64,000 nucleotides of DNA from Mya arenaria (GCF_026914265.1 NC_069135.1:23429639-23493638), one strand, 5' to 3'. Shown: positions 9,885-23,700, counted from the stretch's first letter. A program made the numbers and translations. Notes: generated by a model from the sequence alone, not told the origin.

Positions 9885-10650
9885 TCTGATCGTCTGTACG
9901 TCTATCCGTACGACCCAACGGTTTTCAATTTATATCGGAAGAACGCCAAGGCTTCAGGTTCTTAAACTTTTTCGGTAGGTCATGAACAGCAGATAAAGCT
10001 TTTTGTTTTTGAGGTGAGTTGTTCAAAGGTCAATGTCATATTGACCTTAAGAATACCTACGGCTTAAAATCGGGTTTTGATAGAAAGCTTAAGTCCAGAA
10101 TGTTGAACTTTCTAGGTAGGTAGGTCATGGCCATGATATGAACTCTATTGAATTTGAGGTCAGAGGGTCAAAGGTCAAGGTCAGGGTGACCTTCAATTAC
10201 ATTCAATATCTGAATAATGCTCTGGCCCAGGGACCTCAAACTTGGTAATACGATTGGTAATGACCAGCCGATGAACCATATTAATTCAGGTTAGGAGGTT
10301 AAAAGTCAAGTCGGTGGTATTCTTGAGCTGACAATAGGTTTCCGATAGATACCTCAAGAACGCTATTGCCCAGGGACCTCGAACTGTGTAGGCAGGTTAG
10401 TTATGACCAGCAGGTCATAGGTCAAGGTCGTTGTGACCTTAAGCTGAAAATAGTTGAAAAAACGCTTAGGCATATTGACCTCGAACTTGGTAGAGGTCCC
10501 TCAAATATGACCTACACCCTTTCTATTTTGACGCCAGTTTTTAAAGGTCAAGGACGTGAGGACTTTGATCTGACCATCATATTTCGTTCAATAACTTAAG
10601 AATGTTTGTATCCATGTACCCCAAACTTGGTATGCTGGTGAACTGCATCT
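9885..10650 (+). repeat. AGGTCA-rich dispersed repeat, about four or five diverged monomers
   Basis: Diverged monomers of roughly 130-170 bp follow one another. Each carries versions of AACTTGGTAGG, GACCAGCAG, GAGGTCAAAGGTCAAGG, GTGACCTT and CTCAAGAACGC. The best monomer has direct AGGTCA half-sites at about 10148-10180 followed by GGTGACCTT. The open frame at 10366-10599 is repeat-derived. Confidence 0.75.
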
Positions 10651-12902
10651 GCTTCATTATGGTCATATTTCAAAAAAACATCCACGGCGTCGTCGATGCT
10701 TTGCATCAAAATAAGTCTTGAATAAATAAGCCGATAGAACAAAAAATTGCTTATTAAATGGAATATCTTATTATGATGTACATGTACAGACTTATTGATG
10801 AAGCGATATAAACCTATTACGGAAGCATACTCTCTCACTACATAATTGTATACACATTTTTCATGCATCCACACTTAGTTCATTCCGCAAGTACACTAAG
10901 CAGAGCTGTAACACTTAATTATGCTATTTAGTAAAAACAGTCTTGTTTTTCCCTCGTTCATATTTAATTAAGCTACTAAATCGCAATCTAGCTAATGCAT
11001 CGAGAGACTGTGATTCCTCAGTTTGAGCAATAAAACTGATTAAACAGGAGTTCAGAACTTACATGTTGATAAATGTACACAGTATACATATTATTCGTAT
11101 CCATGCTATCATTCGCAGAACAAAAAGAATCCAGTGTTTAGAGAGATAGCCACGGTTATCTTAGTGAGATTATCTCTAATGTCAGTCAATAGAGACTAAT
11201 TGGCATGTTAATTGCCCCATTCAGCGCCCACTGATAAGCCCTAAGTAGGCTTTTGCAAGCTGGACACCGTAAAATCCACTTTACAACGCGCTAATGTATA
11301 CTTGTCGGTGTATTGAATGAAAGGATATGCATTGTTTCATTGGAATAGTTCAAGGCTCGGAATAAGATTGTGGTTTATAGTGTCTAAAATGCAGTTATGA
11401 TATTTAGTTGTAGAAAACTTCACAATATACTAAGCGTACAAAATGGCAATGTAAACCATGCTTTACAATATTCGTTTGCACCCAATCCATACGTAGAACC
11501 GCCTTAGTTCTTCGTTATAATAATCAATGAAATAAGTTTGTGTTCAATTTTGTCCACAGAACTAGTTGAGTGTTGTCATAATAATTTGCACTTGACAATG
11601 TTTTTTATGCAACTAATGCATTCATTGCGATGAGGAAACGTTTATCTTCAGAAATAATTCCTGGGACTCATGTGTGTTGAAGAGCGTTGGAAAAAGGTCA
11701 TGTGATAAAAATAAGCGATACTTTCATTTGTTTATCTAACTTGTACAGTGAACAGAAAGTGTTATAACCTCCTTAAGTAAAATCGATACCGATTTACCCA
11801 AACTTCTAAACAAAGCTCCCCGGAAATATCTCTTTATCAGATTTGATACATAAAACAGGTTTTTTTCACTGTTCCAGAAAAATAAGTGTTTCGGTGGTTT
11901 TTGCGAGGGTGTTTGTTTCAAAGGGGGTTGGAAACTGATAGTGAACGAGGGATGGGGATTTTTCTTTGAAATTTAGTACTTGTGATAAAATCCACGGATC
12001 ATCCATGGATCATTAACTTAATTCACTGCCAGACCCCCGCATTGTACTCCCGCAAAACAAGAAAAAGTGGCAATACAATCGTGAAAAGGGATTTTTTAAA
12101 GAACAGGAAGAGACGTACACAATTCAGTCTGAATACGGGGGATTTACTTATTCCATGATATTGTGAGTATTTCCGTCTTCCGTACGTATATATTAGTCAT
12201 ATTCTGAGATTTATGTTTTGTGTCATATAACCCTTTCAAAGGATTCCAAATAGTCATGGGCCGTATTTATAAAGCATCTTAAGTGAATATGTCTACGAAG
12301 TGAAATTTAAAGAAAACATATCTTTTTAGAGCCCAAAAAACAACATTTAATAAGGAAGACAAAGGCATTAGACTAAAATTGGTGAACAAAGTTAGGCATT
12401 TGAAATATTCGTAGTTAAAAAAAATCGAAAAAAAATCCCACTAAGATGTAGATTTTGACTTCAAACTCATTGCAACTTATACGCATTGTCCATAGTTGAG
12501 ATGAGTGGAGTGGAGTGTGTTTTTATTTGTTTTACTTCAACAATGCAATTCTTTATAAAAGTACCATGTCATATACATGCATGCACTTTGGAAACGCTAG
12601 TTACTGTAACGCGTTCATTGGATTGCAAGTGTTCAAAGTAGTTGCATTCGTATGGGATCAATTAGATTATAACATTAAAGCTATTTAAGCAGGTTGATCT
12701 CTGTATAAAATAACATTACAAACATTATTGCATAAGGATCTTCTACTAACGTATCTGTACCGAATATCTTTTCGTCGGTAGTATATAATAATTGCTTAGA
12801 AAATAGCAATTAACTCCCGCACATATCGTGAACTATTGAAGTGCCATATGACTTGCTTATACTTATTTAACAAAACAAAACAGTTGTTTATCATGATAAG
12901 CT
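10651..12902. other. Intergenic, AT-rich, no gene seen
   Basis: I searched both strands for coding and RNA signals and found none. Open frames here are short and without recognisable motifs. Confidence 0.5.
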
Positions 12903-13251
12903 TTAAAGCTGCACACTCACAGATTAACCATTTTGACATTTTTTTTTTTTTGTCTTGGAATGAGCCAATTTTTAAGTAAATATCTAACAACCAGTGATTT
13001 AAGACAAAAGATACGGATTTTCATATTTCCGTTCGAAAAAATGTTTTATGGCTGAAAGCGTTACAAAAGCTATAAAAAAATGCATAACATATCAATTTTT
13101 GAACATAGATATGCAAACCTACGATCTGATTTTTGTCAGCAGTCTAATATCACTGCTTCCATGCCTGTTCACAAAAAATGGCTCGACCCAGGACAAAAAA
13201 TGTCAAAACCTTAGATATTATACCCAAATGGATATAGTGAGTGAAGCTAAA
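12903..13251. mobile_element. TTAA-flanked foldback MITE, diverged copy
   Basis: Starts TTAA-AGCTGCACACTCACAGAT and shows the family's internal order (TGTCTTGGAATGAGCC, TTCCGTTCGAAAA, TTTTTGTCAGCAGTC). The right end is degenerate, so its boundary is approximate. No coding capacity. Confidence 0.7.
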
Positions 13252-14977
13252 TCCTAAGGATTTTTGGAGAAATTGGGGTCTGACCGGTGGAGGTACATAA
13301 AGGCCAGTACTCCCATAACACATTCCGCAAGTTGCAGTGATGACAGATATTAATATCGGAACAAGACACCCGCGGCTCCTGACCGCGCGGACACCTCGCG
13401 CGCTTCATTCATCTCCGCGCGCTACATACTCCACCTACATAAAACACGTGCACAAACATGCACGAGATTAACTGTCTTTGTTCCACCTTTCATGGCCAGT
13501 TATAATCTACAATTATCTCGTGTGAGGCTGCCTGGTTGATATTTGGCGAGGGTTTTATTTGGTTTGTTGATAAGGCCAAAACTATTTGTGTGGTTAGGGT
13601 TACATCTTTTCTAAAACAGTTAGGGTAGGCAGGATGTTTTTTATTACTATGATTTATGTAAGAACCTCATATTTCATCATTGAGTGATTGCGTTAAGGTG
13701 ATCAGTATATCAGTATTTATCAACATAAGGTTTTTTAAATACATATCAAAACACACAGGCACTCATATTTTATTTTATTTTTTATTCATTTTTGTCCGAA
13801 GGACTATCAAAACGGTAGGGGCCTATTTCGAAGAAAGGGTCGGGTTACCCGAACCTTAAGAATTGTTTAGGCCAAAGCTCTATGTTCTTGCGGCTTACCA
13901 AAATGTATCTTGCAGACCCCCCCCCCCCCCCCCCCCCAAAATGATCAAATGATACAACTATTTACATTATCACAGATTTGTTCTTCTTACGAGTGTTAGA
14001 GTTATTAATGTAGGTGATTACATTTTTGCTCCTATCAATTGCTCCCGCGAGTTGGCGATGCTGGTAACAGGCGTAGCTGCACGGAAGCACTGCTGGTCTT
14101 AATCTTTGGATCATCTTCCAAAATGGTATTTTTAAAAGTAAAAAAAAAAATGCATTTAAATCTAAAGAATGCATTTTTCAGTATTTGCATGCGGGACTTT
14201 TGCTTCAGGTCAGAATATTAACCAGTCCCTTTTACGTTCTTTTCATTGCTTTTGTGTATGTTGTTAACGGACCTTGCATGAAATGAACTCTAGGTGGACA
14301 CGTCCCCCCCTCCCCCCCCACACACACATACACACCTGGCAACAGGTCCCGCACATCAGTTCAGGTCAAGCTACGCCCCTGCTGGTTATGCTGATAAAAC
14401 CTGATTCATATAAGTAGAACAGTAGAAGACAGGAGCCCTTACTGAATTATTCCACTGGTGGTAAATGTTACGCTTATCAAATATTATGCAATAATTTTAT
14501 GAAAACTTGAGTTGTAAAAAATAAAACACCTTTGTAAAGCATTTTTTTTCTTCCAAGAAATATAACAATTTCAAGTCAAACACTGATGTTAACATATCGT
14601 AAAAAGGTTTCTTAACATGCTCCCATTAGAAGGCCCCTGAGTTGCAAATACAATACAAGAACATAACTTAACCATAAAAAAGAATTATCTTGTTATTATT
14701 AAATGCATTGCTGATCATAAGTGAAATAAAGACCTATCAAAATTGAAAACAGACTGTTCTGTCTTGCATGCCGGCATTATAATACTGTCTGTAGAAAAAA
14801 GTTAACAATTCGGGTTGGTATTCATAAATCATCTTCAGTCATTTCCTAACTTAGTCAGTTTCTTTAGATAAGTTAGTATCTCACTTATCATATGATATAA
14901 TTGCTTTAAGATTCGGAAAAAACTTAACTATATTGATTTGTTTCAAATTACTAACTGTTATAAAAAACACACACTTA
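13252..14977. other. Intergenic, no gene; small CG-rich patch and poly-C
   Basis: A CG-rich patch with several CGCGCG-like words lies at about 13365-13432. A poly-C run occupies 13917-13937, and C/CA-rich sequence lies near 14305-14335. No coding gene supported. Confidence 0.5.
13917..13937. repeat. Poly-C run
   Basis: Twenty-one consecutive C residues. Confidence 0.95.
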
Positions 14978-15302
14978 TGCACCAGTCAATTGTAACCACG
15001 CCCCCCCCCCCCCCCCCCACCAGGTCCGGGGGTATACCGGGGATAGCCGGGGAAATGGGCCGTGTTTTTACCTTTCAGGTGGCCCCGCAGTGCCGGGTAG
15101 TTTTGTCTTCGCGCAAAATTTAGCGCAGAATGGGTCTTACCTAGGGTCCCTTAGGTGCGGGGGCATTTGGCGGGGATTTTACCATCAGTTCGTTCCCGCA
15201 GGACAGGGATTTGACCCGAGGTTGGCTGGACCGAAAATCAAAGTCCCCGCTATTCCCCGGACCTGGGGGGGGGGGGGGGCGTGGTTACAATTGACTAGTG
15301 CA
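14978..15302. mobile_element. MITE with GTCAATTGTAACCACG inverted ends and poly-C/poly-G shoulders
   Basis: Left end TGCACCAGTCAATTGTAACC, right end its near-perfect inverse. Inside the TIR, a poly-C run (about 15001-15018) faces a poly-G run (about 15264-15279), followed by CAGGTCCGGGG on both sides. The interior is GC-rich compared with its surroundings. A shorter diverged copy is at 54979-55196. No coding capacity; superfamily not determined. Confidence 0.75.
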
Positions 15303-16318
15303 TTATTCTCTTTCAAATTGAATACGAACATTTTAGGAAATTGACTTAAGTTTAGAACTGACCTAAAATGTTTCATGAATACCGCCCCAATAAAAGAACA
15401 TACATATGATATATCATGCCAATGCAATTGCTTTTGGAGTACATTTTCGATAATTGTATGCATGTATCACTAGCGTAGTTAATAAACATGCATGGTATAG
15501 GAACTCGACAGAGGGCTTTTGACTGTACATCGATACTGGCAATGATTGATAATTGTTGGCCAGAGCAAAAATTGGCAAAATCATAGGCTTGTTCGACCAT
15601 TTCTAGTCAGGATGTCATTTAGACAGTGTTCAGAACTTTATTTAGAGGGATTTAATTATACCACTTAGAGGACGTTTTACGAAAATACGTGTTACAAGTG
15701 TTTTAAAAATTTGTGAGATAACAATATGTGAGTATGTTTAATCAAGATCGTATTTATAATGTTAATTTATTTAGTGCTTTGTATTATTGACTGATAAAGC
15801 TATGGCTAGACCTAATTTCGTAAACCCTTCGTTAGACTTTTTGAAAGAGATATTAACATAAAATCTCTACTAAATGAAAACAGAATAACGTGTATCCGTG
15901 TATACTGTAGCTTTATATGACGATAAATGTATTCATATACTACACATACTATTAATTAAACTTCTTGGAACAAACGCGAGTTTATGTATATATTTTGATT
16001 GAATGGTAAGCTGCTTCTAGAGATTTACTGAGATTTGATTTAGCAACTTGAACCAGTGCTTGATCCGTATGTTTGTACGTGGACGTTCTCTTTAAGCTCA
16101 CCAGAGCACATGGTTAGCTTGTAACGCCGTAAGTCGTTAGGAGTTGGTTTGTTAACATTCTTGAGGCCACAATTTTAGACCCCAATCAATTAGGCTTGGT
16201 TAGAATGTTAAAACATGAAGGTGAAGGTCGGTAACTTGATAACAAGTGACCAAAAATATGTCAGTAAGTCAAATCAAATCCCGGAAAACCCTTCTAAACA
16301 TTCTATTGGCCTAGCGAA
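15303..16318. other. Intergenic, nothing recognised
   Basis: AT-rich, no supported gene or repeat family. Confidence 0.5.
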
Positions 16319-16830
16319 AGTAATGGTCAACTGTACAAAAGTTATGGTCAACAGTACAAAAGTAATGGTCAACTGTACAAAAGTAAAGTATTGGTCAACA
16401 GTACAAAAGTAATGGTCAACTGTACAAAAATAATGGTCAACTGTACAATAGTAAAGTATTGGTCAACAGTACAAAAGTAATGGTCAACTGTACAAAAGTA
16501 ATGGTCAACTGTACACAACTAATGGTTAGCTGTACAAAAATAATGGTAAACGGTACAAAAGTAATGGTCAACTGTACAAAAGTAATGGTCAACTGTACAC
16601 AACTAATGGTTAGCTGTACAAAAATAATGGTAAACGGTACAAAAGTAATAGTCAGCTGTACAAAAAAGGTCAACTAAACAAAAATAATGATCAACTGTAC
16701 AAAACTAATGGTCAACTGTACAAAAGTAATGGTCAACTGTAATGGTCAACGGTAATGGTCAACTGTAATGGTCAACGGTAATGGTCAACTGTAATGGTTA
16801 ACTGTACAAAAGTAATGGTCAACTGTACAA
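16319..16830. repeat. 21-bp minisatellite (AATGGTCAACTGTACAAAAGT)
   Basis: About 24 units, with higher-order blocks that alternate GTCAACTGTACA, TTAGCTGTACA and AAACGGTACA variants. A shorter GTAATGGTCAACG subrepeat lies at about 16735-16800. Because 21 is divisible by three, both strands stay open over much of the array, giving heptapeptide repeats (such as MVNCTKV); these are not genes. Confidence 0.92.
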
Positions 16831-17764
16831 CAATACGAATACTTGAAGTTGTGCCACGGTAATGTATCAATATGCAGATCTTATCTACCTAATCAAGTAG
16901 AGCATTCTTAGGTCAGCTCTCTGTGTGTGGTCAACATAATGTTTCACTGAGATTCAAAACCAGGTCTGACATTTCCAAACACAATTATTTAGTCTGCCCT
17001 TCAAGACGCACGCCACGGAAACATAAATTTAGATTATCATGCATTTTTAAATGGGGCAACTATTAAGATCATTGTTCTTGATATTTTTCCATACACAGAA
17101 ATGCAAAGGGGCCTTAACACTAACTCATTTTGTCGATTCATCGATATTCGACCACGTTTCGACGAGGCCGTAGCGTTGTTTGGAAAAAAAACATATGTCT
17201 GATTGGGGCGTTTCGGACAGGGCGGGCGGAGGCTATAAATTAGAGTCAGATTAGAGATTAGAATCTAAAATTAGTTTTTATTTAAGACTCCAGAGAACAA
17301 AAGTGTGGCGTCATGGAAATTGGCCTAATCTCACAACTTCATCTGATGATACGTGATACGCCCATGAATAAAAGTTCCTGAACAGGTGCCATGTAATGGC
17401 CTTCTTGTTTTCTTAACCATCAAAGACAAAGGTTGATTAGTTTGGTTATAAAACAGAGTGACATAATTGAAAAGATGTCAGCGCAAAGGTTCTATCGGCT
17501 TTTTAGGGCCAAAGAAATAGGGTAGGCGTTACTTTTTTTCTTGAGAACTGGGATTATGTGCCAACCCTACCCATATCAGGGTAGATCATCATTGTAGAGA
17601 CTTTTAAGTATAAAATGGTGAATATTTACATGTTCACTGAGTCTCCAAGAATGCACACTATTTTAGGAAATAACGAAAGATATTCACACTACGACAAAAT
17701 AAGAGCTGGGTCGTGAGGGGAAATAGGACCGGTAATGTTAGTGGAAAACTTGTTTACGCCCTAT
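16831..17764. other. Intergenic, nothing recognised
   Basis: No supported gene. Unique-looking AT-rich sequence. Confidence 0.5.
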
Positions 17765-18061
17765 TTAAAGCTGCACTCTCACAGATTAACCGTTTTGGCA
17801 ACTATTCTTTTTCGTCTTGGAAACAGCTAGGTTATGCGTTAATGTCTTGATCAGATCGCAGATTTTCATATTTAAGTTCGAAAATTGGCGTTTTAAAAGA
17901 GCCAGCTAACGTTTTAAGAAAAACGAGTTTTTTTAGACCTGTTCTAGTACGAGTTACCTTATCTGACTGAACTGAAATCACTGATGACAAACTCATCTGG
18001 TTCTGAGACAAATACATGAAATAAAAGTCAGAACTGTCAATCTGTTAGAGTGTAACTTTAA
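17765..18061. mobile_element. TTAA-flanked foldback MITE
   Basis: TTAA-AGCTGCACTCTCACAGAT on the left and a degenerate inverse ending in TTAA on the right (CTGTTAGAGTGTAACTTTAA). Internal family words such as CGTCTTGG and AAGTTCGAAAATT are present. Confidence 0.8.
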
Positions 18062-18174
18062 TAACACTTAAAACCTCTCCATTTCCACCCCTCGGTAAAC
18101 TCTATTTCATTTATAAGCATAAACGACTTAGTTTATTCATTTATATTTACGGTGATCATTCTTAAAGGATCCTA

Positions 18175-18362
18175 ACGGCTGTTTTCTGCACCTTTCCTTA
18201 AAAATAAAATCGGTATCCTTAATAGAAACCATTGATTTCGACAATTATCCTTCTTTTAGGTATATTAAAACAATAGTATTAATTGAACATTTCATTGCAT
18301 TGCATTGTATTAATTGTGGTAAATCTTGTTTGTGAGTAAGAGTGCATCTTTAAGTGCGGCTT
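18175..18362 (+). repeat. Dispersed repeat, copy 1 of an unnamed family
   Basis: Similar by eye to 25505-25705: both share ...TATCCTT..., GGTATATTAAAACAA-type and GAGTAAGAGTGCATCTT words in the same order. Element type unknown. Confidence 0.5.
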
Positions 18363-20260
18363 TAGGCTACTTCTTAGTAAGAATTTTCAATGAATGTCGA
18401 CATAAACCAGTTAAAAGACAAGTTCTCTCTTTTGTTTATTTTTTTACGCACTTACGAATGTATTCATCCGATCTGGATCATAGAAAACCAACATGTGAAC
18501 TGATAATTAGCAACACAATCATTTGTTTATAACACAGAGTCTTTCAAGCGTTTGAATTCCAAGATTGTTGGAGCACGTGTCATGTGTCAGTTCATCAGGA
18601 TCACCAAGACGCTATAAATGTAACAATATCATGCACATAATCTCGGTTCCAGTTACTCGTTCCACGCACCTGCTGTTGGGGCGTTTAAAGTCTGTTTATT
18701 TTTTGCTCTTTTTTGTTTTGTTTCTTTGTTCTTGTTTTTGTCAAATGGTTAACGAGTATAATATAATCACACACCCTGTGTTTAGAGATTATTTTTGTAT
18801 TGTTTAGTTATATCTTTGCATCGAAAATAGCATTCTAAAAAATCCATTTATGTTTTTTATACAATTTTTATTCGAATATGTGTTACTATGTCAAGTTCGC
18901 TTAATACATATATACTATTCCTATATTGCACCATTCCCATTCATTTTGATTTGGTTTTAATTATGATCTTAAACCGTAAGATTTCTTGACAAATAATGTA
19001 TATTTTTTAAAGACTGTCTTGGCTTAATTTATTATACTTTATTACAAACTAAAAGTCAATCTTTAAATGGAAGCATTTATGGAAAAAAGGAAAAAAATAA
19101 ATACGTAACGATGAATATTATATTCCAGTACTATTATTGCCATTCGAGCTATTTTGGGTAAAAACATCACTAGAACAGCGGATGGTCTATGCTTTTTATA
19201 CATAATAAACAATTATCTCGTATTTTCCGCACTTATAATATAAATGACATAATTCACAACCTAGTCAACGATACCGGAAGGTCAATGGTCACTTAAGTTG
19301 TCATGTCAACACAAATTATGATCGGCTTAAATCCTAGCAAACACTCGTATATTTGTGCAAACAAGAACTAGTTATACCAATGATAACCCTTCAATAGATG
19401 ATATCTGGCCTTTATCTTCGAACACTTAACTGCTCATATCAGGGATTTTTGACAAGAGATACTAGACCTTTCAACATTCAACACATGGTGCAGTGATTGA
19501 CAGACAAAGCTCTAGGGTTCAAGGGGTGATAATCTGTTCATGATAAACATCTTGATTTTTTTGTGAAACTCTTGTTTGCTTCAAATCGAAGGATTATTGT
19601 CGGTTATCGGTTTTCAAGAGTTGTTTGGAACCGCTGTATGCTTCATTCGAGATTTCTCGACCACTACATAGCTTTTGAGGTAATCTATATTGATTATTTT
19701 TCATATTCTGTGTTCCGATTCGTTTTAAGATTGATAGTTCCGGAAAAAATCGGGTCGATTGTCGGAACCATTGATTTTTTTCCGTCGGCAAAGTTCGGAA
19801 TAATCCGTTGATACTGTTTTGATTTAAAACGATTGTTTCCCTAATTAATGATCGACAGTGTATGCACTTTTGTGGATATTTGATGATTCTATTCGGCAAA
19901 TTCCGGATTTAATCGGCAATCGTCCGTGTAGAAACAATTTAATGGTTGAAAAAGGATCGCCAAGGTTACTGGTGAAAAAGAATTTGTTGATTAGTGTCCG
20001 AGATATCTTTACTGCAGGCAATCTTTATGGCAAGAAATATCTTTATGGCAAAACTGGTCGGTAATGATGTTGGAAATAAAAGAAACGGTCTCTAGAAAGT
20101 TAAAAGAAGGTTCGAAGTAAAAAGGTCGTTAACAACATTTAATTACAAACCACATGCTGAAAGATAACACTTAAATGTGTTGAACCGTCATAATAGATAT
20201 TTCAATTTTGTGGGTATATAATCAACGTTTCAGAAAAGTATCTAATTTCATACATAATCA
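18363..20260. other. Intergenic, AT-rich, no gene seen
   Basis: Open frames are short and featureless. Clusters of TCGG/CCGA words occur at about 19600-19920 but no element boundary is visible. Confidence 0.45.
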
Positions 20261-23200
20261 GCCTTAACAGACAACGTCAGACAAACAGCCTTAACAGATA
20301 ACCTCAGACAAACAGCCTTAACAGACAACCTCATACAAACATACTTAAACAGACAACATCAGACAAACAGTTTTAAGCAGACGACCTCAATCAAATAATT
20401 TTAAGCAGACGACATCAGACAATAAGTCTTAATAGACGGCATCGGACAAATTAGCCTTCAGCAGACAACCTCAGACTAACAGTCTTAAGCAGATAACCTC
20501 AGAGTAACAGCCTTAACAGACAACCTCTGATAAACAGCCTTAACAGACGAACTCAGACAAACAGCCTTTAGCAGACAAACGACGTCAGACAAACAGCCTT
20601 AACAGACAAACCCAGACAAACAGCCTTAACAGACGACCTCAGACAAACAGCCTTAACAGATATCCTTAGACAAACAGCCTTAACAGATAACCTCAGACAA
20701 ACAGTCTTAAGCAGACAACCACAGACAAACAGACTTAAGCAGACAATCCTAGACAAACCGCCTTAACAGACAGTCTCAGACAAACACCCTTAAGCAGGCG
20801 ACCTCAATCAACCAGCTTTAAGCTGACGACCAAAAGACAAAAAGTCTTAACAGACGACCTCAGACAAAAAGCCTTAAGCAGACGACATCGGACAAAAAGC
20901 CTAAACAAAGGACCTCATACAAACAACATTAACAGACAACCTTTAATAGACAAGCAATATTCGGCATACAACCTCAAACAAACATCCTCAGCAGACAACC
21001 TCAGTCAAACAGTCCTAAGCAGACGGCATGAGACAAAAACGCTTAACAGACGGCCTCAATCAATCAGTCCTAAGCAGACGGCATGAGACAAAAACGCTTA
21101 ACAGACGACATCAGACAAACAGCCTTAAGCAGACGGCATCAGACAAAAACGCTTTAAAGAATACCTTAGACAAACTGCCTTAAGCAGACAAAATCAGACA
21201 AACAGCCTTAACAGACGACTTCAGACAATCAGCCTTAAACAGACAAACTCAGACAAACAGCCTTAAACAGACGACATCAGACAAACAGACTTAACAGACA
21301 ACCTCAGACAAATAGCCTTAAACAGACAACCTCAGACATTCATCATTTACAGACAATCTCAGACAAACAGCCTTAACAGACAACCTCAGACAAACATACT
21401 TAAACAGACAACCTCAGACAAACATACGTAAACAGACAACATCAGACAAACAGATTTAAACAGACAACATCAGACAAACATACTTAAACAGACAAACTCA
21501 GACAAACATACTGAAACAGACAACCTCAGACAATTATTCGTAAACAGACAACCTCAGACAAATATACGTAAACAGACAACCTCAGACAAATATACTTAAA
21601 CAGACAACCTCAGACAAACATACGTAAACAGACAACCTCAGACAAATAGCATTAACAGACAAACTCAGACAAACATACTTAAACAGACAACCTCAGACAA
21701 ACAGTCTTAACAGACAACCTCAGACAAACATACGTAAACAGACAACCTCAGACAAACAGTCTTAACAGACAACCTCAGACAAACATACGTAAACAGACAA
21801 CCTCAGACAAATAGCCTTAACAGACAAACTCAGACAAACATACTTAAACAGACAACCTCAGACAAACATACTTAAACAGACAACCTCGAACAAACAGTCT
21901 TAACAGATAACCTCAGACTAACAGTCTTAACTGACAACCTCAGACAAACATACTTAACAGGCAACCTCAGACAAACAGTCTTAACAGACAACCCCAGACA
22001 AACATACTTAAACAAACAACCTCAGACAAACAGTTTTAACAGATAACCTCAGACAAACATACTTAAACAGACAAACAGTCTTAAACAGAAAACCTCAGAC
22101 AAACAGTCTTAACAGGCAGCCTCAGACAAACAGTCTTAACAGACAGCCTCAGACAAACAGTCTTTACAGACAACCTCAGACAAACATACGTAAACAGACA
22201 ACCTCAGACAAATATACTTAAACAGACAACCTCAGACAAACAGTCTTTACAGACAACCTCAGACAAACATACGTAAACAGACAACCTCAGACAAACAGTC
22301 TTAACAGACAACCTCAGACAAACATACGTAAACAGACAACCTCATACAAACACTTTTACAGACAACTTCATACAAACATACGTAAACGGACAACCGCAGA
22401 CAAACAGTCTTAACAGACAGCCTCAGACAAACAGTCTTAACAGACAACCTCAGACAAACAGTCTTTACAGACAACCTCAGACAAACAGTCTTAACAGACA
22501 ACCACAGACAAACAGACTTAACAGACAACCTCAGACAAACAGTCTTAACAGACACCTCAGACACACAGCCTTAACAGACAACCTCAGACAAACAGTCTTA
22601 ACAGACAACCTCAGACAAACAGTCTTAACAGACAACCTCAGACAATCAGCCTTAACAGACAACCCCAGACAAATAGCCTTAACAGACAACCTTAGACAAA
22701 CAGTCTTAACAGACAACCCCAGACAATCAGTCTTAACAGACAACCCCAAACAAATATTCTTAACAGACAAACTTAGACAATCAGCCTTAACAGACAACCA
22801 CAGACAATCAGCCTTAACAGACAACCCCAGACACACAGCCTTAAGCAGACAAAAACAGACAAACAGCCTTAAGCAGACAACCTCAAACAAACAGTCTTAA
22901 CAGATGACCTCAGATAAACATACTTAAACAGACAACCTCAGACAAACAGTCTTAACAGACAACCTCAGACAAACAGCCTTAACAGACAACCTCAGACAAA
23001 CAGTCTTAACAGACAACCTCAGACAAACAGCCTTAACAGACAACCTCAGACAAACATACTTAACAGACAACATCAGACAAACATTACTTAAACAGACAAC
23101 CTCAGACAAACATACGTAAACAGACAACCTCAGACAAACATACTTAAACAGACAAACATACTGAAACAGACAACCTCAGACAATTATTCGTAAACAGACA

Positions 23201-23280
23201 ACCTCAGACAAACATTCGTAAACAGACAACCTCAGACAAACATACTTAACAGGCAACATCTGATACAAGCCGAAGAAAAC
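20261..23280. repeat. 27/28-bp satellite (CAGACAACCTCAGACAAACA...)
   Basis: More than 100 units of CAGACAACCTCAGACAAACA followed by GTCTTAA, CCTTAA or TACTTAAA. The 27-bp unit keeps one reading phase, so the minus strand carries several open frames repeating the nonapeptide VCLRLSVKT. Those are repeat artefacts. The left part (20261-21350) is more diverged than the centre, as is usual at array edges. Confidence 0.95.
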
Positions 23281-23700
23281 ATCTTAAACGAACAACTTTA
23301 TCAAATTACCCCTAAGCACAAGCCTAAGACAAACAATATTCGACGAACATCTTTTTAACGGACAACACCAGACAAACATCCTTAAACAAGCACTGAGCTT
23401 ACGATAAAAAAAAACAATCTCAGACAAACAACCTTAGACAAACAACCATAGACAAACAATCTCAGACAAACAACCTAAGACAAACAATCTCAAACAAACA
23501 ACCTTAGTCAAACAATCTCAGACAAACAACCTCAGACAAACAATCTCAGACAAACAATCTCAGATAAACAACCTCAGACAAACAACCTTAGACAAACAAT
23601 CTCAGACAAACAACCGCAGACAAACAACCTCAGACAAACAACCTTAGACAAACAATCTAAGACAAACAACCTCAGACAAACAACCTTAGAAAAAATATAG
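23281..23700. repeat. Satellite edge: ~14-bp CAAACAACCTCAGA derivative
   Basis: The same words are rearranged into a shorter ~14-bp unit (ACAAACAATCTCAG / ACAAACAACCTTAG) for about 300 bp. This marks a homogenised sub-array derived from the 27-bp satellite. Confidence 0.85.

Noticed and set aside
13365-13432. CG-rich patch as a CpG-island promoter
   Set aside because: Too short, and no coding sequence or splice signals follow on either strand.
16437-16677. Open frames on both strands of the 21-bp array
   Set aside because: Heptapeptide repeats forced by the period.
20568-23127. Several minus-strand frames repeating VCLRLSVKT
   Set aside because: Translation of the 27-bp satellite.
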